NCBI RefSeq assembly: GCF_014841135.1
Contig: NZ_JACYTN010000012.1
Coordinates: 1 to 64,000 of the forward strand
Reading direction: 5' to 3'
Source: Paenibacillus arenosi
GTDB lineage: Bacteria; Bacillota; Bacilli; Paenibacillales; Paenibacillaceae
DNA: 64,000 nt
Part shown: piece after piece, positions 55,903 through 64,000 of the stretch
Numbering within the stretch: the stretch's first letter is position 1
Layout: the number at the start of each line of letters is the position of its first letter
Program-made: the position numbers and the translations under genes
The notes under the pieces: model-generated
The model's input: the letters and a program-made list of their open reading frames with translations, nothing else
Told to the model about the DNA's origin: nothing
Databases searched by the model: none

Positions 55903-56968
55903 ATGGACCTATCACTTTAAGAGCCGCTTCGATATAGGAATTATCAATCATCTGACCCACATCAACTTTTTGTTTAATTAACTGATTCTCAAAATAATAG
56001 TTTTGATCGTTCTCGATCCCCTTTTTCAATATCGTTCCGTCTGGATCAAGCAGCGGTTTATTCATCTGGGCATATAATTCCTTATCGTTAACGAATGTAT
56101 ATTGAGTCAAAATGTCAATGACTTGCTCTCTATTTTTGTCACCACTAATAATTGCTTCATGATAAGCACGAATGCCTTTCAAGTAAGCGACCATAAAGCG
56201 ATTGCCAAGTTCCTTGTCCTTCATCATTCTCTTGCCGTACATCAGGATGGCCAGTTGTTCCTCAGGGGCATATTCAACAGGATTTTTGAACAAAGCATAG
56301 GTTCCATTCTTTAATCCCTGTGTGATGAGTGGTTCAAGTTGAATAACCGCATCCACAGCTCCGTTTGCGATTGCTGTTGTTAAATCTGGAAAGGAATCAA
56401 TAATTACTTTTTCAATGTCCTGCATCGTTAGTCCGCCTTTTTCCAAAGCTTGTGCAAGAAAGATTTCATTAATACTTCCTTCGTTAGCTATTCCAATTCG
56501 CAAACCTTTTAAGTCCTTATAGTCTTTCACTTTACCCTCTAATGATTTTGCTATAACGATAGAATAATAAGGACTTAGAGGGTCGTTATGACCACCGTCA
56601 GCTACGAGTTTTACATCTATGCCACGTGCGTAAGCGTTGAACAGCCCAGCATTAATAACCCCACGTGTAACATCGATTTGTTCCGAAGCCAACGCAAGCA
56701 GCATATCAGGACCTGAAGGGAACTTCACAGGTTCAATCGCAATTCCTTGTTCTGCGAAATAACCAAGATGATCACCTAAGAATATCCCGACTTCCGCTGG
56801 TCCATTATCGATAGCTACTTTTACTTTCGTTAACTGTTGCAGTTGGTTAATACCGTCATTCCCCCCTATTCTATCAGTCGTTTGTTGCGAAACCCCGGAG
56901 CAGCCCACCATTACCAAGATCAGGCTCATAAGAGATCCAATACGTGCGATTTGTTTCCATTTGTTCAT
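55892..56968 (-). CDS. NitT/TauT-type solute-binding lipoprotein
   Basis: A 358-residue binding protein of the NMT1/THI5-like (SsuA/TauA) group. Lipobox VMVGC near residue 23. The characteristic segments are VKVAIDNGPAEVGIFLGDHLGYFAEQG, DLKGLRIGIANEGSINEIFL and AIANGAVDAVIQLEPLI. First gene of the importer operon, with GGAGG before the ATG. Its promoter has the same TAGTTTAGTT palindrome as the MBL hydrolase gene, so the importer and hydrolase are probably induced together. Confidence 0.9.
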   Translation of the reverse strand: MNKWKQIARIGSLMSLILVMVGCSGVSQQTTDRIGGNDGINQLQQLTKVKVAIDNGPAEVGIFLGDHLGYFAEQGIAIEPVKFPSGPDMLLALASEQIDVTRGVINAGLFNAYARGIDVKLVADGGHNDPLSPYYSIVIAKSLEGKVKDYKDLKGLRIGIANEGSINEIFLAQALEKGGLTMQDIEKVIIDSFPDLTTAIANGAVDAVIQLEPLITQGLKNGTYALFKNPVEYAPEEQLAILMYGKRMMKDKELGNRFMVAYLKGIRAYHEAIISGDKNREQVIDILTQYTFVNDKELYAQMNKPLLDPDGTILKKGIENDQNYYFENQLIKQKVDVGQMIDNSYIEAALKVIGPYEQ

Positions 56969-57020
56969 TATTCACTCCTCCTTATCGATACTAGTGGTTA
57001 CTAACTAGTTATTACGTTTT

Positions 57021-57051
57021 TAGTTTAGTTTATTAACTAAACTAATGTCAA
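57021..57051 (-). promoter_or_regulatory. importer operon promoter with TAGTTTAGTT palindrome
   Basis: Perfect arms TAGTTTAGTT (57021-57030) and AACTAAACTA (57035-57044) with 4-base spacer. Minus strand: -35 TTGACA (57046-57051), then the operator and TAAACT at -10. Matches the MBL hydrolase promoter almost base for base over about 35 bases. Confidence 0.8.
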
Positions 57052-57222
57052 TTATTTTATCTCGCTCAATTCGTTATACTAAAGCAGCTCTCATTCCATG
57101 AAAAAGGAAAGCTAATATCTACTCTATTTATCTTTACACTTTTTCTATACTATTGTGAACGATTTGTCCCGAATAATTGTGAATTTGTGGATGCTCCCCG
57201 TTTCCCACACTTGTATAACAAC

Positions 57223-57269
57223 AAAAAAAAGAACCAGCGCTTTGGATTTTCATCCTGCGGTGGTTCTTT
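57223..57269 (-). terminator. terminator left of CRISPR array 2
   Basis: AAAGAACCA (57228-57236) and TGGTTCTTT (57261-57269), with an inner GGAT-TTTC-ATCC hairpin and eight A on the plus side, giving eight T on the minus strand. Ends transcripts leaving the array. Outer arms resemble those at 35203 and 53391. Confidence 0.75.
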
Positions 57270-57332
57270 CTCTACTATTCTTGTAGGATGTGACGATAAG
57301 CAAGGTTATCTAGATATTAAAGCGGTTTGTAA

Positions 57333-57630
57333 GTTTCAATCCACGCATCAATATAGGATGCGACATCATCCATGGGGCGTTTATCTAAACGTACATATGT
57401 TTCAATCCACGCATCCATATAGGATGCGACTATCTGGGCTATTCCAATCCTTTTCTAATTGGATGTTTCAATCCACGCATCCATATAGGATGCGACATTG
57501 TTGTGTCATCGCACCACCAACTCCGAATAATGTTTCAATCCACGCATCCATATAGGATGCGACCCGCTTCGTGCCGTCTGATTTGTGCTAGATTAATAGT
57601 TTCAATCCACGCATCCATATAGGATGCGAC
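57333..57630 (-). CRISPR. CRISPR array 2, type I-C-like repeat, 5 repeats
   Basis: Five 32-base repeats at 57333-57364, 57399-57430, 57465-57496, 57532-57563 and 57599-57630; spacers of 34, 34, 35 and 35 bases. Plus-strand repeat GTTTCAATCCACGCATCC then ATATAGGATGCGAC; the left-most copy has CATCAATAT, so degeneracy is again at the leader-distal end. Stem CGCATCC/GGATGCG differs from array 1 by compensatory changes. An open frame that reads the array as a repeated peptide (HPYRMR) is spurious. No cas genes nearby. Confidence 0.95.
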
Positions 57631-57803
57631 AGCGAATTTATACAAAAAGAGAGCGAACGTTCCTATTCCTGAGCAGTAATACACCATAAATCAACATATA
57701 TTACTATAAAAACCAGAACAGCACCACGAAAATGTATATCATTGTAAATAAAATGGTGCGAATGCCCCGGAATTTTCATGTGCACTTCACATTCGCACCA
57801 CCA
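57631..57803 (-). promoter_or_regulatory. leader of CRISPR array 2 with conserved hairpin
   Basis: TAAATTCGCT (minus) abuts the first repeat, as in array 1. Hairpin arms GGTGCGAATG (57755-57764) and CATTCGCACC (57790-57799) enclose the same CATGTGCACTTC block. The sequence between is AT-rich and otherwise not conserved. Confidence 0.75.
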
Positions 57804-57913
57804 AATTGATAGAAAGTGTTTTTCAATGAATTGCACTTCCATCATACTCCATTCGGTTCATTACTTCTACCTAATCATTTAAAGTTAACAGGCACCCTAA
57901 ATAATAGCTTCGG

Positions 57914-60169
57914 TCAAGTTAAATATTTTCCCGTAATCGACTGCTCCGCATGGATGATTTGCATCGGTTGACCCTCAAACACCACTTGTCCGCCATTGCT
58001 GCCTCCGTCCGGCCCCATATCGATAATCCAATCGGCTTGACTGATTACATCAATGTTATGCTCGATGACGATCACCGTATTACCCGCATCTACAAGTCGG
58101 TTCATAATCTCTACAATATGACCGATATCTGACATGTGTAAGCCAGTCGTAGGCTCGTCCATGACGTAGATACTTCCCTGCTTGTGCAATTCACTAGCTA
58201 GCTTAATACGTTGGCATTCCCCACCTGATAGCGTACTAAGCGGTTGACCAAGTGTAATGTAGTTCAACCCTACATCACTCATCGCCTGCAGCTTACGGAC
58301 TACTTCTTTAAGCTGGAAAAACTCCAATGCCTGTTCCACAGTCATTTCCAGCACTTCTGCAATAGATTTCCCATTCAGCTTGTATTCGAGCACCTCTTCC
58401 TTGAAGCGTTTACCTCCGCACACTTCACATGGCAGTTTCACACTGTCGAGGAATGAAAGATCTGTATATACAACACCTAGTCCTTGGCAGTTCTCGCAAG
58501 CCCCCTTGGAGTTGAAGCTGAACAAGCCTGGACTGACCTTGTTGGCAGAAGCAAATGCCTTACGCACATCATCCATAATACCCGTGTAAGTTGCAGGATT
58601 CGAGCGTGTTGACACACCGACTGCGGATTGATCAATGACAATCGCATCTGGATGTTGACTAAGGAATACATCGTTAATCAGCGTGCTCTTGCCTGAACCA
58701 GCAACACCCGTAACTAGGGTCAGTACTCCAGTTGGGATATCAACACTTACGTTGCGCAAGTTGTGCAGTGTGGCATCCTTGATAGATAGTTTGCCAGAAG
58801 GCTGCCTGCAATCTTGCTTGAGTTGGAGCGGACGTTTCATATGGGTACCTGTCAGTGTATCTGCCTCTAGAAGGCCTTGATAGCTTCCTTCATATACGAT
58901 AGTACCGCCACGGCTTCCCGCGTGAGGACCGACGTCAACGATATGATCGGCCACCTTGATGACATCTGGATCATGCTCGACGACAATCACGGTATTGCCT
59001 TTGTCCCGCAGCTTCTGAAGCAGTTCATTTAGGCGGTGCACATCACGCGGATGCAAGCCAACACTAGGCTCATCAAAAATATAAGTGACATCCACCAGAC
59101 TGCCGCTCAGGTGCTTCACCATCTTGACGCGCTGTGATTCGCCACCAGACAAGGTATCTGTCTCACGGTCAAGTGTCAAATAATCTAGTCCAATATCCAC
59201 CAGATGCTGCAATCGCTCCGTCAACGACTTAGTAACGGGAGCGGCAACAGAATCGTCTATTTCCCGAATAACGCGTATAAGCTGCCCAACCTCCATAGAG
59301 GACATGTCTGCAATGTTGTGTCCATTTATTTTGCAGTTGAGTGTAGCTTGACTTAGTCTCGCACCGTGACAGCTAGGACACGAACACTCGGTTATAAATG
59401 GTGCAACCGTTTTTTGTGTGCGCTCGGACTTCGTCTTTACATCCTGCTTAATGTATTTGTTTGTAAACTTCTCAAGGGCACCTTCTACTGTAATATTCAT
59501 TTCCTTACCAGCGAAATCCATCTTCACTTTCCGTGCCTTACCATACAGTAATTCTTGAAGATCCTCATCCGGATACTCACTCAGCTTCTGATCCAGATCG
59601 TAGGATCCAGACTGCACAAGCATGTTCCATTCCCAGTCGTTCACGTTATAACCCGGCAGCATAATAGCCCCTTCGTTCAACGATTTGGTCATATCTACAG
59701 CCTTGCTCATATCAACACCTAATTTGCGGCCAATCCCATTGCAATCTGGACACATGCCTTGCGGATCATTAAATGAGAACATGTTCGCTTGTCCGACATA
59801 GGGCTCACCTACGCGAGAAAAAAGCAGACGTAGAATGGGAGAAATATCGGTAATGGTGCCCATCGTAGAATGGGAACCTCCGCCTAACCGCTTTTGATCC
59901 ACAATTACAGCCATACTCAAGTTCTCGATCGCATCCGCGTCTGGTTGTGGAGCGCGTGGCAAGAAAGTACGCACGAACATGCTGAAGTTCTCATTCAGCA
60001 ACCGCGTGGACTCTGCCGCAATTGTATCGAAAACGATCGATGATTTACCAGAGCCGGATACCCCTGTGAAGATTGTAATCTTACGCTTTGGAATTCGTAA
60101 CGATACATTTTTTAGATTGTTTTCCCTCGCAGCCGAGATTACGATATATTCCTGATTCGTTTCGCTCAT
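57914..60169 (-). CDS. short UvrA-like ABC ATPase (UvrA2/DrrC type)
   Basis: A 751-residue UvrA homologue, about 200 shorter than excision-repair UvrA. Two ATPases: Walker A FTGVSGSGKSS (near residue 33) and VTGVAGSGKST (near 488), both LSGGE/Q signatures (DTLSGGESQRVKM, LSTLSGGECQRIKLA), and Walker B YIFDEPSVGLH and YVMDEPTTGLH. Zinc-binding cysteines CPDCNG, CSCPSCHG, CENCQG and CEVCGG remain. The missing part fits loss of the UvrB-binding insert, as in UvrA2/DrrC proteins linked to tolerance of DNA-binding drugs. Single gene. Confidence 0.88.
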   Translation of the reverse strand: MSETNQEYIVISAARENNLKNVSLRIPKRKITIFTGVSGSGKSSIVFDTIAAESTRLLNENFSMFVRTFLPRAPQPDADAIENLSMAVIVDQKRLGGGSHSTMGTITDISPILRLLFSRVGEPYVGQANMFSFNDPQGMCPDCNGIGRKLGVDMSKAVDMTKSLNEGAIMLPGYNVNDWEWNMLVQSGSYDLDQKLSEYPDEDLQELLYGKARKVKMDFAGKEMNITVEGALEKFTNKYIKQDVKTKSERTQKTVAPFITECSCPSCHGARLSQATLNCKINGHNIADMSSMEVGQLIRVIREIDDSVAAPVTKSLTERLQHLVDIGLDYLTLDRETDTLSGGESQRVKMVKHLSGSLVDVTYIFDEPSVGLHPRDVHRLNELLQKLRDKGNTVIVVEHDPDVIKVADHIVDVGPHAGSRGGTIVYEGSYQGLLEADTLTGTHMKRPLQLKQDCRQPSGKLSIKDATLHNLRNVSVDIPTGVLTLVTGVAGSGKSTLINDVFLSQHPDAIVIDQSAVGVSTRSNPATYTGIMDDVRKAFASANKVSPGLFSFNSKGACENCQGLGVVYTDLSFLDSVKLPCEVCGGKRFKEEVLEYKLNGKSIAEVLEMTVEQALEFFQLKEVVRKLQAMSDVGLNYITLGQPLSTLSGGECQRIKLASELHKQGSIYVMDEPTTGLHMSDIGHIVEIMNRLVDAGNTVIVIEHNIDVISQADWIIDMGPDGGSNGGQVVFEGQPMQIIHAEQSITGKYLT

Positions 60170-60635
60170 GACATAAATACCTCCACTAGTGTTATTCGCT
60201 ATTTAATAGCTGCAATTATAAAAGCTCTATAGAAAACATGAACTGACTGCAATCCACATGCAGCTGATTCATGCTGGTTAAAGATAAGCAAGGTTAAGCA
60301 ACAAATATACATACTGAATGTAGTATTATAGCAGGAAATGGTTCGGGGACAAAGACTAGCGCTAAACTTATTTTTCCACTTACTCCTCACATTATTACCA
60401 AGGGACAGCCGATACTTTCACATCCTTCTGCAAGCATCAGGCGTTGTATGTATCACCTAGCAAGGGTACATAGATGCACACACTCCTTGAATAAAATAGT
60501 TTACTTATTGAAGCATCTTTGTATAATAGACTCTGGATAAAATGAAGCTTTATATCGATCTCGCTACAAGATACATCTTTATCAGAAGTCGTTTACTTAC
60601 ATCCACATTGTTGTAAAAATTTCAAGGAGGAAGAA
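60170..60635. other. divergent intergenic region uvrA2/arsB
   Basis: No gene supported. It carries the promoter of arsB (next entry). A 63-codon minus-strand frame (60199-60390) has no ribosome site or homologue I recognise. No ArsR-type operator was evident. Confidence 0.4.
60500..60527 (+). promoter_or_regulatory. arsB promoter candidate
   Basis: TTTACT (60500-60505), 16 bases, TATAAT (60522-60527). Leaves a leader of about 100 bases before the arsB ATG. Confidence 0.5.
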
Positions 60636-61928
60636 ATGCTGGCACTTGCTGTGTTTATATTTATTGCTACACTTATTTTGGTCATCTGGCAGCCAAAAGG
60701 ATTAAATATCGGGTATTCTGCCGTAGGTGGCGCTGTTATAGCCCTTCTTTTCGGAGTTGTTACCTTACAGGATGTATGGGATGTTACCGGTATAGTTTGG
60801 AATGCAACACTTGCCTTCGTTGCAATCATTGTTATTTCCCTTATCTTGGACGAGATTGGACTGTTTGAATGGGCAGCGCTTCATATGGCGCGCATAGCTA
60901 AAGGGAATGGATACCTTATGTTCACCTATGTCATTTTGCTAGGTGCTGCTGTATCTGCTTTCTTCGCAAATGATGGAGCTGCCCTTATTTTGACCCCAAT
61001 TGTACTGGCTATGGTTCGGGCATTAAAATTTGACGAGCTTATGATCCTGCCGTTTATTATGGCTAGCGGGTTTATTTCAGATACGGCTTCCCTGCCGCTT
61101 ATTATTAGTAATCTAGTAAATATCGTGTCGGCCGATTTCTTCGGCATTGGCTTTGCTGAATATGCTAGTCGGATGATTGTACCAAATTTCTTTGCAATTG
61201 GCGGTAGCCTACTCGTTCTATTTATTGTGTTTCGTAAAGGTATACCCAGAACCTACGATCTTAGTCAGCTGAAACAGCCTAAGCTTGCTATCAAAGATAT
61301 GAGGATGTTCAAGCTTTCCTGGCTCGTGCTGTCTCTATTGTTGATAGCTTACGTGATAAGTGAATTTATACCTATTCCTATCTCTATTATTGCTGGTATC
61401 GCAGCTCTTGCACTCATTTTATTTGCTCGTAGGAGTAAAGATATTCATACTGGATCTATTATAAAAGAAGCACCGTGGTCCATTGTTTTCTTTTCTATTG
61501 GCATGTATGTAGTCGTCTATGGACTTCGTAATGTGGGTCTTACCGATGAACTAGGCAACGTATTTCAATGGCTGGCTGATCAAGGGCTGTTCATCGCGAC
61601 TGTTGGGACAGGATTCGTAGCTGCAATTCTCTCCTCGATTATGAATAACCTACCGACGGTTATGATTGACGCCCTTGCTATTCAGGGGACAGCAACAGAA
61701 GGTGTTGTACGTGAAGCGCTTATTTATGCAAATGTAATAGGTTCTGATCTAGGGCCCAAAATGACACCAATTGGCTCGTTAGCTACTCTATTATGGCTTC
61801 ATGTCCTTGCTAAAAAGAATGTGAAAATTACATGGGGCTATTATTTTAAAGTAGGCGTCGTATTGACTGTACCCGTGCTGTTCATTACGTTGACGGGGCT
61901 GTATTTGTGGCTTAGTGTTCTTTATTAA
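60636..61928 (+). CDS. arsB: arsenite efflux pump/anion transporter
   Basis: 430 residues, 11-12 membrane helices, of the ArsB/ion-transporter superfamily. The early segment [23 protein letters not shown], central [18 protein letters not shown] and late [17 protein letters not shown] are characteristic; the last two are the symmetric NDG/NNLP motifs. Exports arsenite/antimonite, with or without an ArsA ATPase. AAGGAGG precedes the ATG. It stands alone; no arsR, arsC or arsA in the window, so metal control is not evident. Confidence 0.9.
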   Translation: MLALAVFIFIATLILVIWQPKGLNIGYSAVGGAVIALLFGVVTLQDVWDVTGIVWNATLAFVAIIVISLILDEIGLFEWAALHMARIAKGNGYLMFTYVILLGAAVSAFFANDGAALILTPIVLAMVRALKFDELMILPFIMASGFISDTASLPLIISNLVNIVSADFFGIGFAEYASRMIVPNFFAIGGSLLVLFIVFRKGIPRTYDLSQLKQPKLAIKDMRMFKLSWLVLSLLLIAYVISEFIPIPISIIAGIAALALILFARRSKDIHTGSIIKEAPWSIVFFSIGMYVVVYGLRNVGLTDELGNVFQWLADQGLFIATVGTGFVAAILSSIMNNLPTVMIDALAIQGTATEGVVREALIYANVIGSDLGPKMTPIGSLATLLWLHVLAKKNVKITWGYYFKVGVVLTVPVLFITLTGLYLWLSVLY

Positions 61929-61956
61929 ATAGTATATTGCCGAATAACGTAATAAT

Positions 61957-61988
61957 AAAGGTGGCCGTTGTTAAACGACCACCTTTTC
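61957..61988. terminator. bidirectional terminator
   Basis: AAAGGTGGCCGTT and AACGACCACCTTTT arms, one mismatch, between convergent arsB and the GT2 gene. Confidence 0.8.
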
Positions 61989-62013
61989 TTATCTCTTTGT
62001 CTATTTTTTTGGC

Positions 62014-62772
62014 TCATTTCCACAATTGTTGATAGGCTGGATAAAGTCTTAAATCACTGGATTGCTGAACATAATGCATGTACGCCTGCTCCAGTTCTTC
62101 ACGACTAACCATATGTTGATGTCCTAACATGCTGCGAACACTACTCTCTGACATCGTTGGACCAATTTGAAGCTTGCGCAGCTTCATCTCCTCTGTCCAT
62201 GGACTGAAATAGCATTTTATCACAAAAGCAGGATCCACAACATCAAGGAATGGAAAGTGTGTAAAAGATTGATCCGTCGAATGTCTGCCAACCGTATAGC
62301 CTCCATGTGTATAACGATGGATGAACCTTCCGGCATGCGGTAATAGGAAGCCATGATATCGCTGTTTAACGAGGGGTACTTCGGGGTTAGGTGCTGTATA
62401 TCCATAGTCAGGATCATCCACGAGAAAAATAGTTCGAAGATGATACATACTGCTGCCTAACCCTTTTAGTTTGGTGAAAAATTGCTTCGTATTGCGAAAG
62501 CAGAGAAATTCAGTTGTATTTAATACCATTTTCCAACCTTTGCATTCCGTTTCGATTTCCATCATTTCACGATCAACGAGTAGAGCGTCGAACTCTGCTA
62601 CTTTTGAATCTCGAACTTCCCAGTGCGGAGCAAGCTTCTTGCATATATCAACAGAGCGATCGGTAGAACCGCGATTAACCAGAATACCATGCTCAAACAA
62701 CGGAATATGATGCTTTAACCACCATGGAAGTAAATACTCTTCATTGTAAAAATGAGAAATAATCGTATTCAT
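62014..62772 (-). CDS. glycosyltransferase family 2-like protein
   Basis: A 252-residue GT-A-fold protein of the Glyco_tranf_2_4 type: N-terminal ISHFYNEEYLLPWWLKHH, then GILVNRGSTDRSVDICKKLAP (the DxSxDxS nucleotide-binding loop appears as NRGSTDRS), and FLVDDPDYG near residue 120. Transfers a sugar to an unknown acceptor. The ATG sits in a hairpin stem (62768-62816) with AAAGGAGG in the loop, so translation may be controlled. Not linked to a polysaccharide cluster in this window. Confidence 0.78.
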   Translation of the reverse strand: MNTIISHFYNEEYLLPWWLKHHIPLFEHGILVNRGSTDRSVDICKKLAPHWEVRDSKVAEFDALLVDREMMEIETECKGWKMVLNTTEFLCFRNTKQFFTKLKGLGSSMYHLRTIFLVDDPDYGYTAPNPEVPLVKQRYHGFLLPHAGRFIHRYTHGGYTVGRHSTDQSFTHFPFLDVVDPAFVIKCYFSPWTEEMKLRKLQIGPTMSESSVRSMLGHQHMVSREELEQAYMHYVQQSSDLRLYPAYQQLWK

Positions 62773-62816
62773 GCTACGATCCTCCTTTCATGTTTACAAT
62801 ATGACCGTAGCATGAA
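62768..62816 (-). promoter_or_regulatory. hairpin sequestering the GT2 start codon
   Basis: Perfect 11-bp inverted repeat TTCATGCTACG/CGTAGCATGAA (62768-62778, 62806-62816) separated by 27 bases. On the mRNA the distal arm contains the AUG and the loop contains AAAGGAGG. Confidence 0.65.
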
Positions 62817-62862
62817 AAATGGTATCTGCTATTATCCTCCTGCAATGTATCTTATCGGTTCA

Positions 62863-64000
62863 TCAAACAAACTGTATCATTTGCATAAACCTTCCCATCC
62901 GCTCTAACACTCTCTCCAAATCGACGAGCGAAGTTGCATAAGAGCAGCGAATGAATCCTTCTCCACCTGTGCCAAATACATGTCCCGGCACAACCGCCAC
63001 TTTCGCTTCCTCCAACAACCGAAGAGCAAACTGCTCAGAGGACATACCTGTGGATGCAATGCAAGGAAAGGCATAGAAAGCTCCCTCAGGCTCGTGACAG
63101 GTTAACCCGATTGCATTCAGGCCAGCTACAAACAACTTGCGGCGCTCATCGTATTTCGCCATCATTTCATCTTTGGCAGCTAAACCATACCGCAATGATT
63201 CAAGCGCAGCAATTTGCGAAATGGTAGGAGCACTCATCGCCGTATACTGATGGATTTTCAACATACCAGCGATTAATTCGTACGGGCCACATGCATAACC
63301 GACCCGCCAGCCTGTCATCGCAAATGCCTTAGAGAAACCGCTGATGACAATCGTGCGCTCTTTCATGCCTGGCAAGGAAGCAATACTGACGTGCTTCCTT
63401 CCATAAGTCAGCTCGGCATAAACTTCATCTGATATAACAACTAAATTGTATTTGATAACAAGTTCGATAATGGGTAACCAATCTTGCGTAGTCATTACTG
63501 TTCCAGTCGGATTACTCGGATAATTGATCATCAAAACCTTTGACTGAGGCGTAATCGCTGCTTCGAGTGCTTGTGCTGTCAGCTTAAACTGCTCCTCTGC
63601 AGTAGCGTGCACCTCCACAACCTTTCCACCATGTAAATGGGTAATCGGTTCATAAGCGATATAGCTTGGCGCTGGGACTAGCACCTCATCACCGGGATTT
63701 AGTACTGTTCGGAGCGCTAGATCAACCGCTTCACTGCTCCCCACTGTCACGATAATCTCCTGCTTGGGATCATAAGATAGTGCAAAGTTGCTTGAAAAAT
63801 AAGCCGAAATCTCCTCGCGCAGCTCCATTAATCCAGCATTTGAGGTATATTTCGTGTCTCCTTCACGTAATGCCTGAATACATGCTTCACGTATTTTTTC
63901 GGGTGTCAGGAAATCGGGTTCGCCAACTCCTAGGGAAATGGTATCCCCCCCAGCTACATTAAGATCAAAAAATGCGCGAATTCCAGATGGTCGAATATCC
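62863..64000 (-). CDS. PLP-dependent aminotransferase, 5' end outside window
   Basis: Class I/II aminotransferase of the PatA/AspC fold. The frame is open without interruption to the window edge and reads DIRPSGIRAFFDL, then ISLGVGEPDFLTPEKIREA, so the ATG at 63828 is internal. PLP Lys in VISGFSKAFAMTGWRVGYA; NYPSNPTGTV and ISDEVYAELTYG are standard. It ends VGYAC...EEAKVAVVPGHVFGTGGEGFIRCSYA. About 378 residues visible of a family length near 390, so little is missing. Likely an aromatic or acetyl-diaminopimelate-type aminotransferase; the substrate is undetermined. Confidence 0.9.
   Translation of the reverse strand, partial: DIRPSGIRAFFDLNVAGGDTISLGVGEPDFLTPEKIREACIQALREGDTKYTSNAGLMELREEISAYFSSNFALSYDPKQEIIVTVGSSEAVDLALRTVLNPGDEVLVPAPSYIAYEPITHLHGGKVVEVHATAEEQFKLTAQALEAAITPQSKVLMINYPSNPTGTVMTTQDWLPIIELVIKYNLVVISDEVYAELTYGRKHVSIASLPGMKERTIVISGFSKAFAMTGWRVGYACGPYELIAGMLKIHQYTAMSAPTISQIAALESLRYGLAAKDEMMAKYDERRKLFVAGLNAIGLTCHEPEGAFYAFPCIASTGMSSEQFALRLLEEAKVAVVPGHVFGTGGEGFIRCSYATSLVDLERVLERMGRFMQMIQFV

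Noticed and set aside
57187-57555. Open frame with a repeated peptide (STHPYRMR)
   Set aside because: It is translation of CRISPR repeats; no ribosome site and no coding logic.
63828-63828. ATG as start of the aminotransferase
   Set aside because: The frame continues upstream with conserved N-terminal motifs to the window edge.

Overview
The window looks like chromosomal DNA of a low-to-moderate-GC Paenibacillaceae member, most likely Paenibacillus. The basis is the gene content: a bd-oxidase locus in Bacillus order, two secreted chitin-active LPMOs with FnIII and CBM modules, a DUF4179 anti-sigma/ECF pair, a rifampin phosphotransferase, a Vga/Msr-like ABC-F gene and type I-C CRISPR repeats. 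Strong AGGAGG ribosome sites and many TTG/GTG starts fit. This is recognition of families from memory, not a database search. No tRNA, rRNA, complete insertion sequence or phage was seen.

Layout. 0.1-6.2 kb: cydABDC on the minus strand. 6.8-9.9 kb: a secreted PL6-like beta-helix lyase and a PadR/pentapeptide pair. 10.4-14.4 kb: a plus-strand cassette of a small secreted protein (broken by a -1 frameshift at an A7 run), a lipoprotein, two membrane proteins and an ABC ATPase. 14.6-19.2 kb: an NAD salvage operon pncA-pncB-nadD-nadE with a divergently placed regulatory gene nrtR; both promoters carry a matching 22-bp palindrome. 19.3-21.4 kb: a DUF1398 gene, an ArsR-SRPBCC operon and a ferredoxin-reductase-like gene sharing a GACACC/GGTGTC operator. 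22.1-31.5 kb: two LPMOs, a heparin-lyase-like protein, a TetR/hydrolase pair, DUF4386 and DinB genes, and an ABC-F resistance gene with an attenuation leader. 31.6-36.9 kb: ric/scdA, rph and an unrecognised FnIII/F5-8C protein.

37.7-45.9 kb: CRISPR array 1, a MarR gene, an MBL-fold hydrolase, a two-component/ABC export operon and a GNAT gene. 46-53.2 kb: a truncated FAD oxidase, two tandem orphan solute-binding lipoproteins, a DUF4367-like secreted protein and the DUF4179/ECF pair. 53.5-57.0 kb: a four-gene NitT/TauT-type ABC importer whose promoter-operator is nearly identical to that of the MBL hydrolase. 57.3-57.8 kb: CRISPR array 2. 57.9-64 kb: a short UvrA-like protein, ArsB, a GT2 protein whose start codon lies in a hairpin, and an aminotransferase cut by the window edge.

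The most informative signals are regulatory. Four repressor families have palindromes placed between or just after promoter hexamers. Two of these link genes that are apart in the window: MBL hydrolase with the importer, and arsR with the reductase. There is an Fnr site exactly at -41.5 plus a Rex-like box in front of ric, and a six-codon leader peptide with terminators before the ABC-F gene. The two CRISPR arrays have no cas genes here, share a leader hairpin, and have repeat stems that differ by compensatory base-pair swaps. The best candidate for an undescribed system is the 10.4-14.4 kb secreted-protein/ABC cassette.
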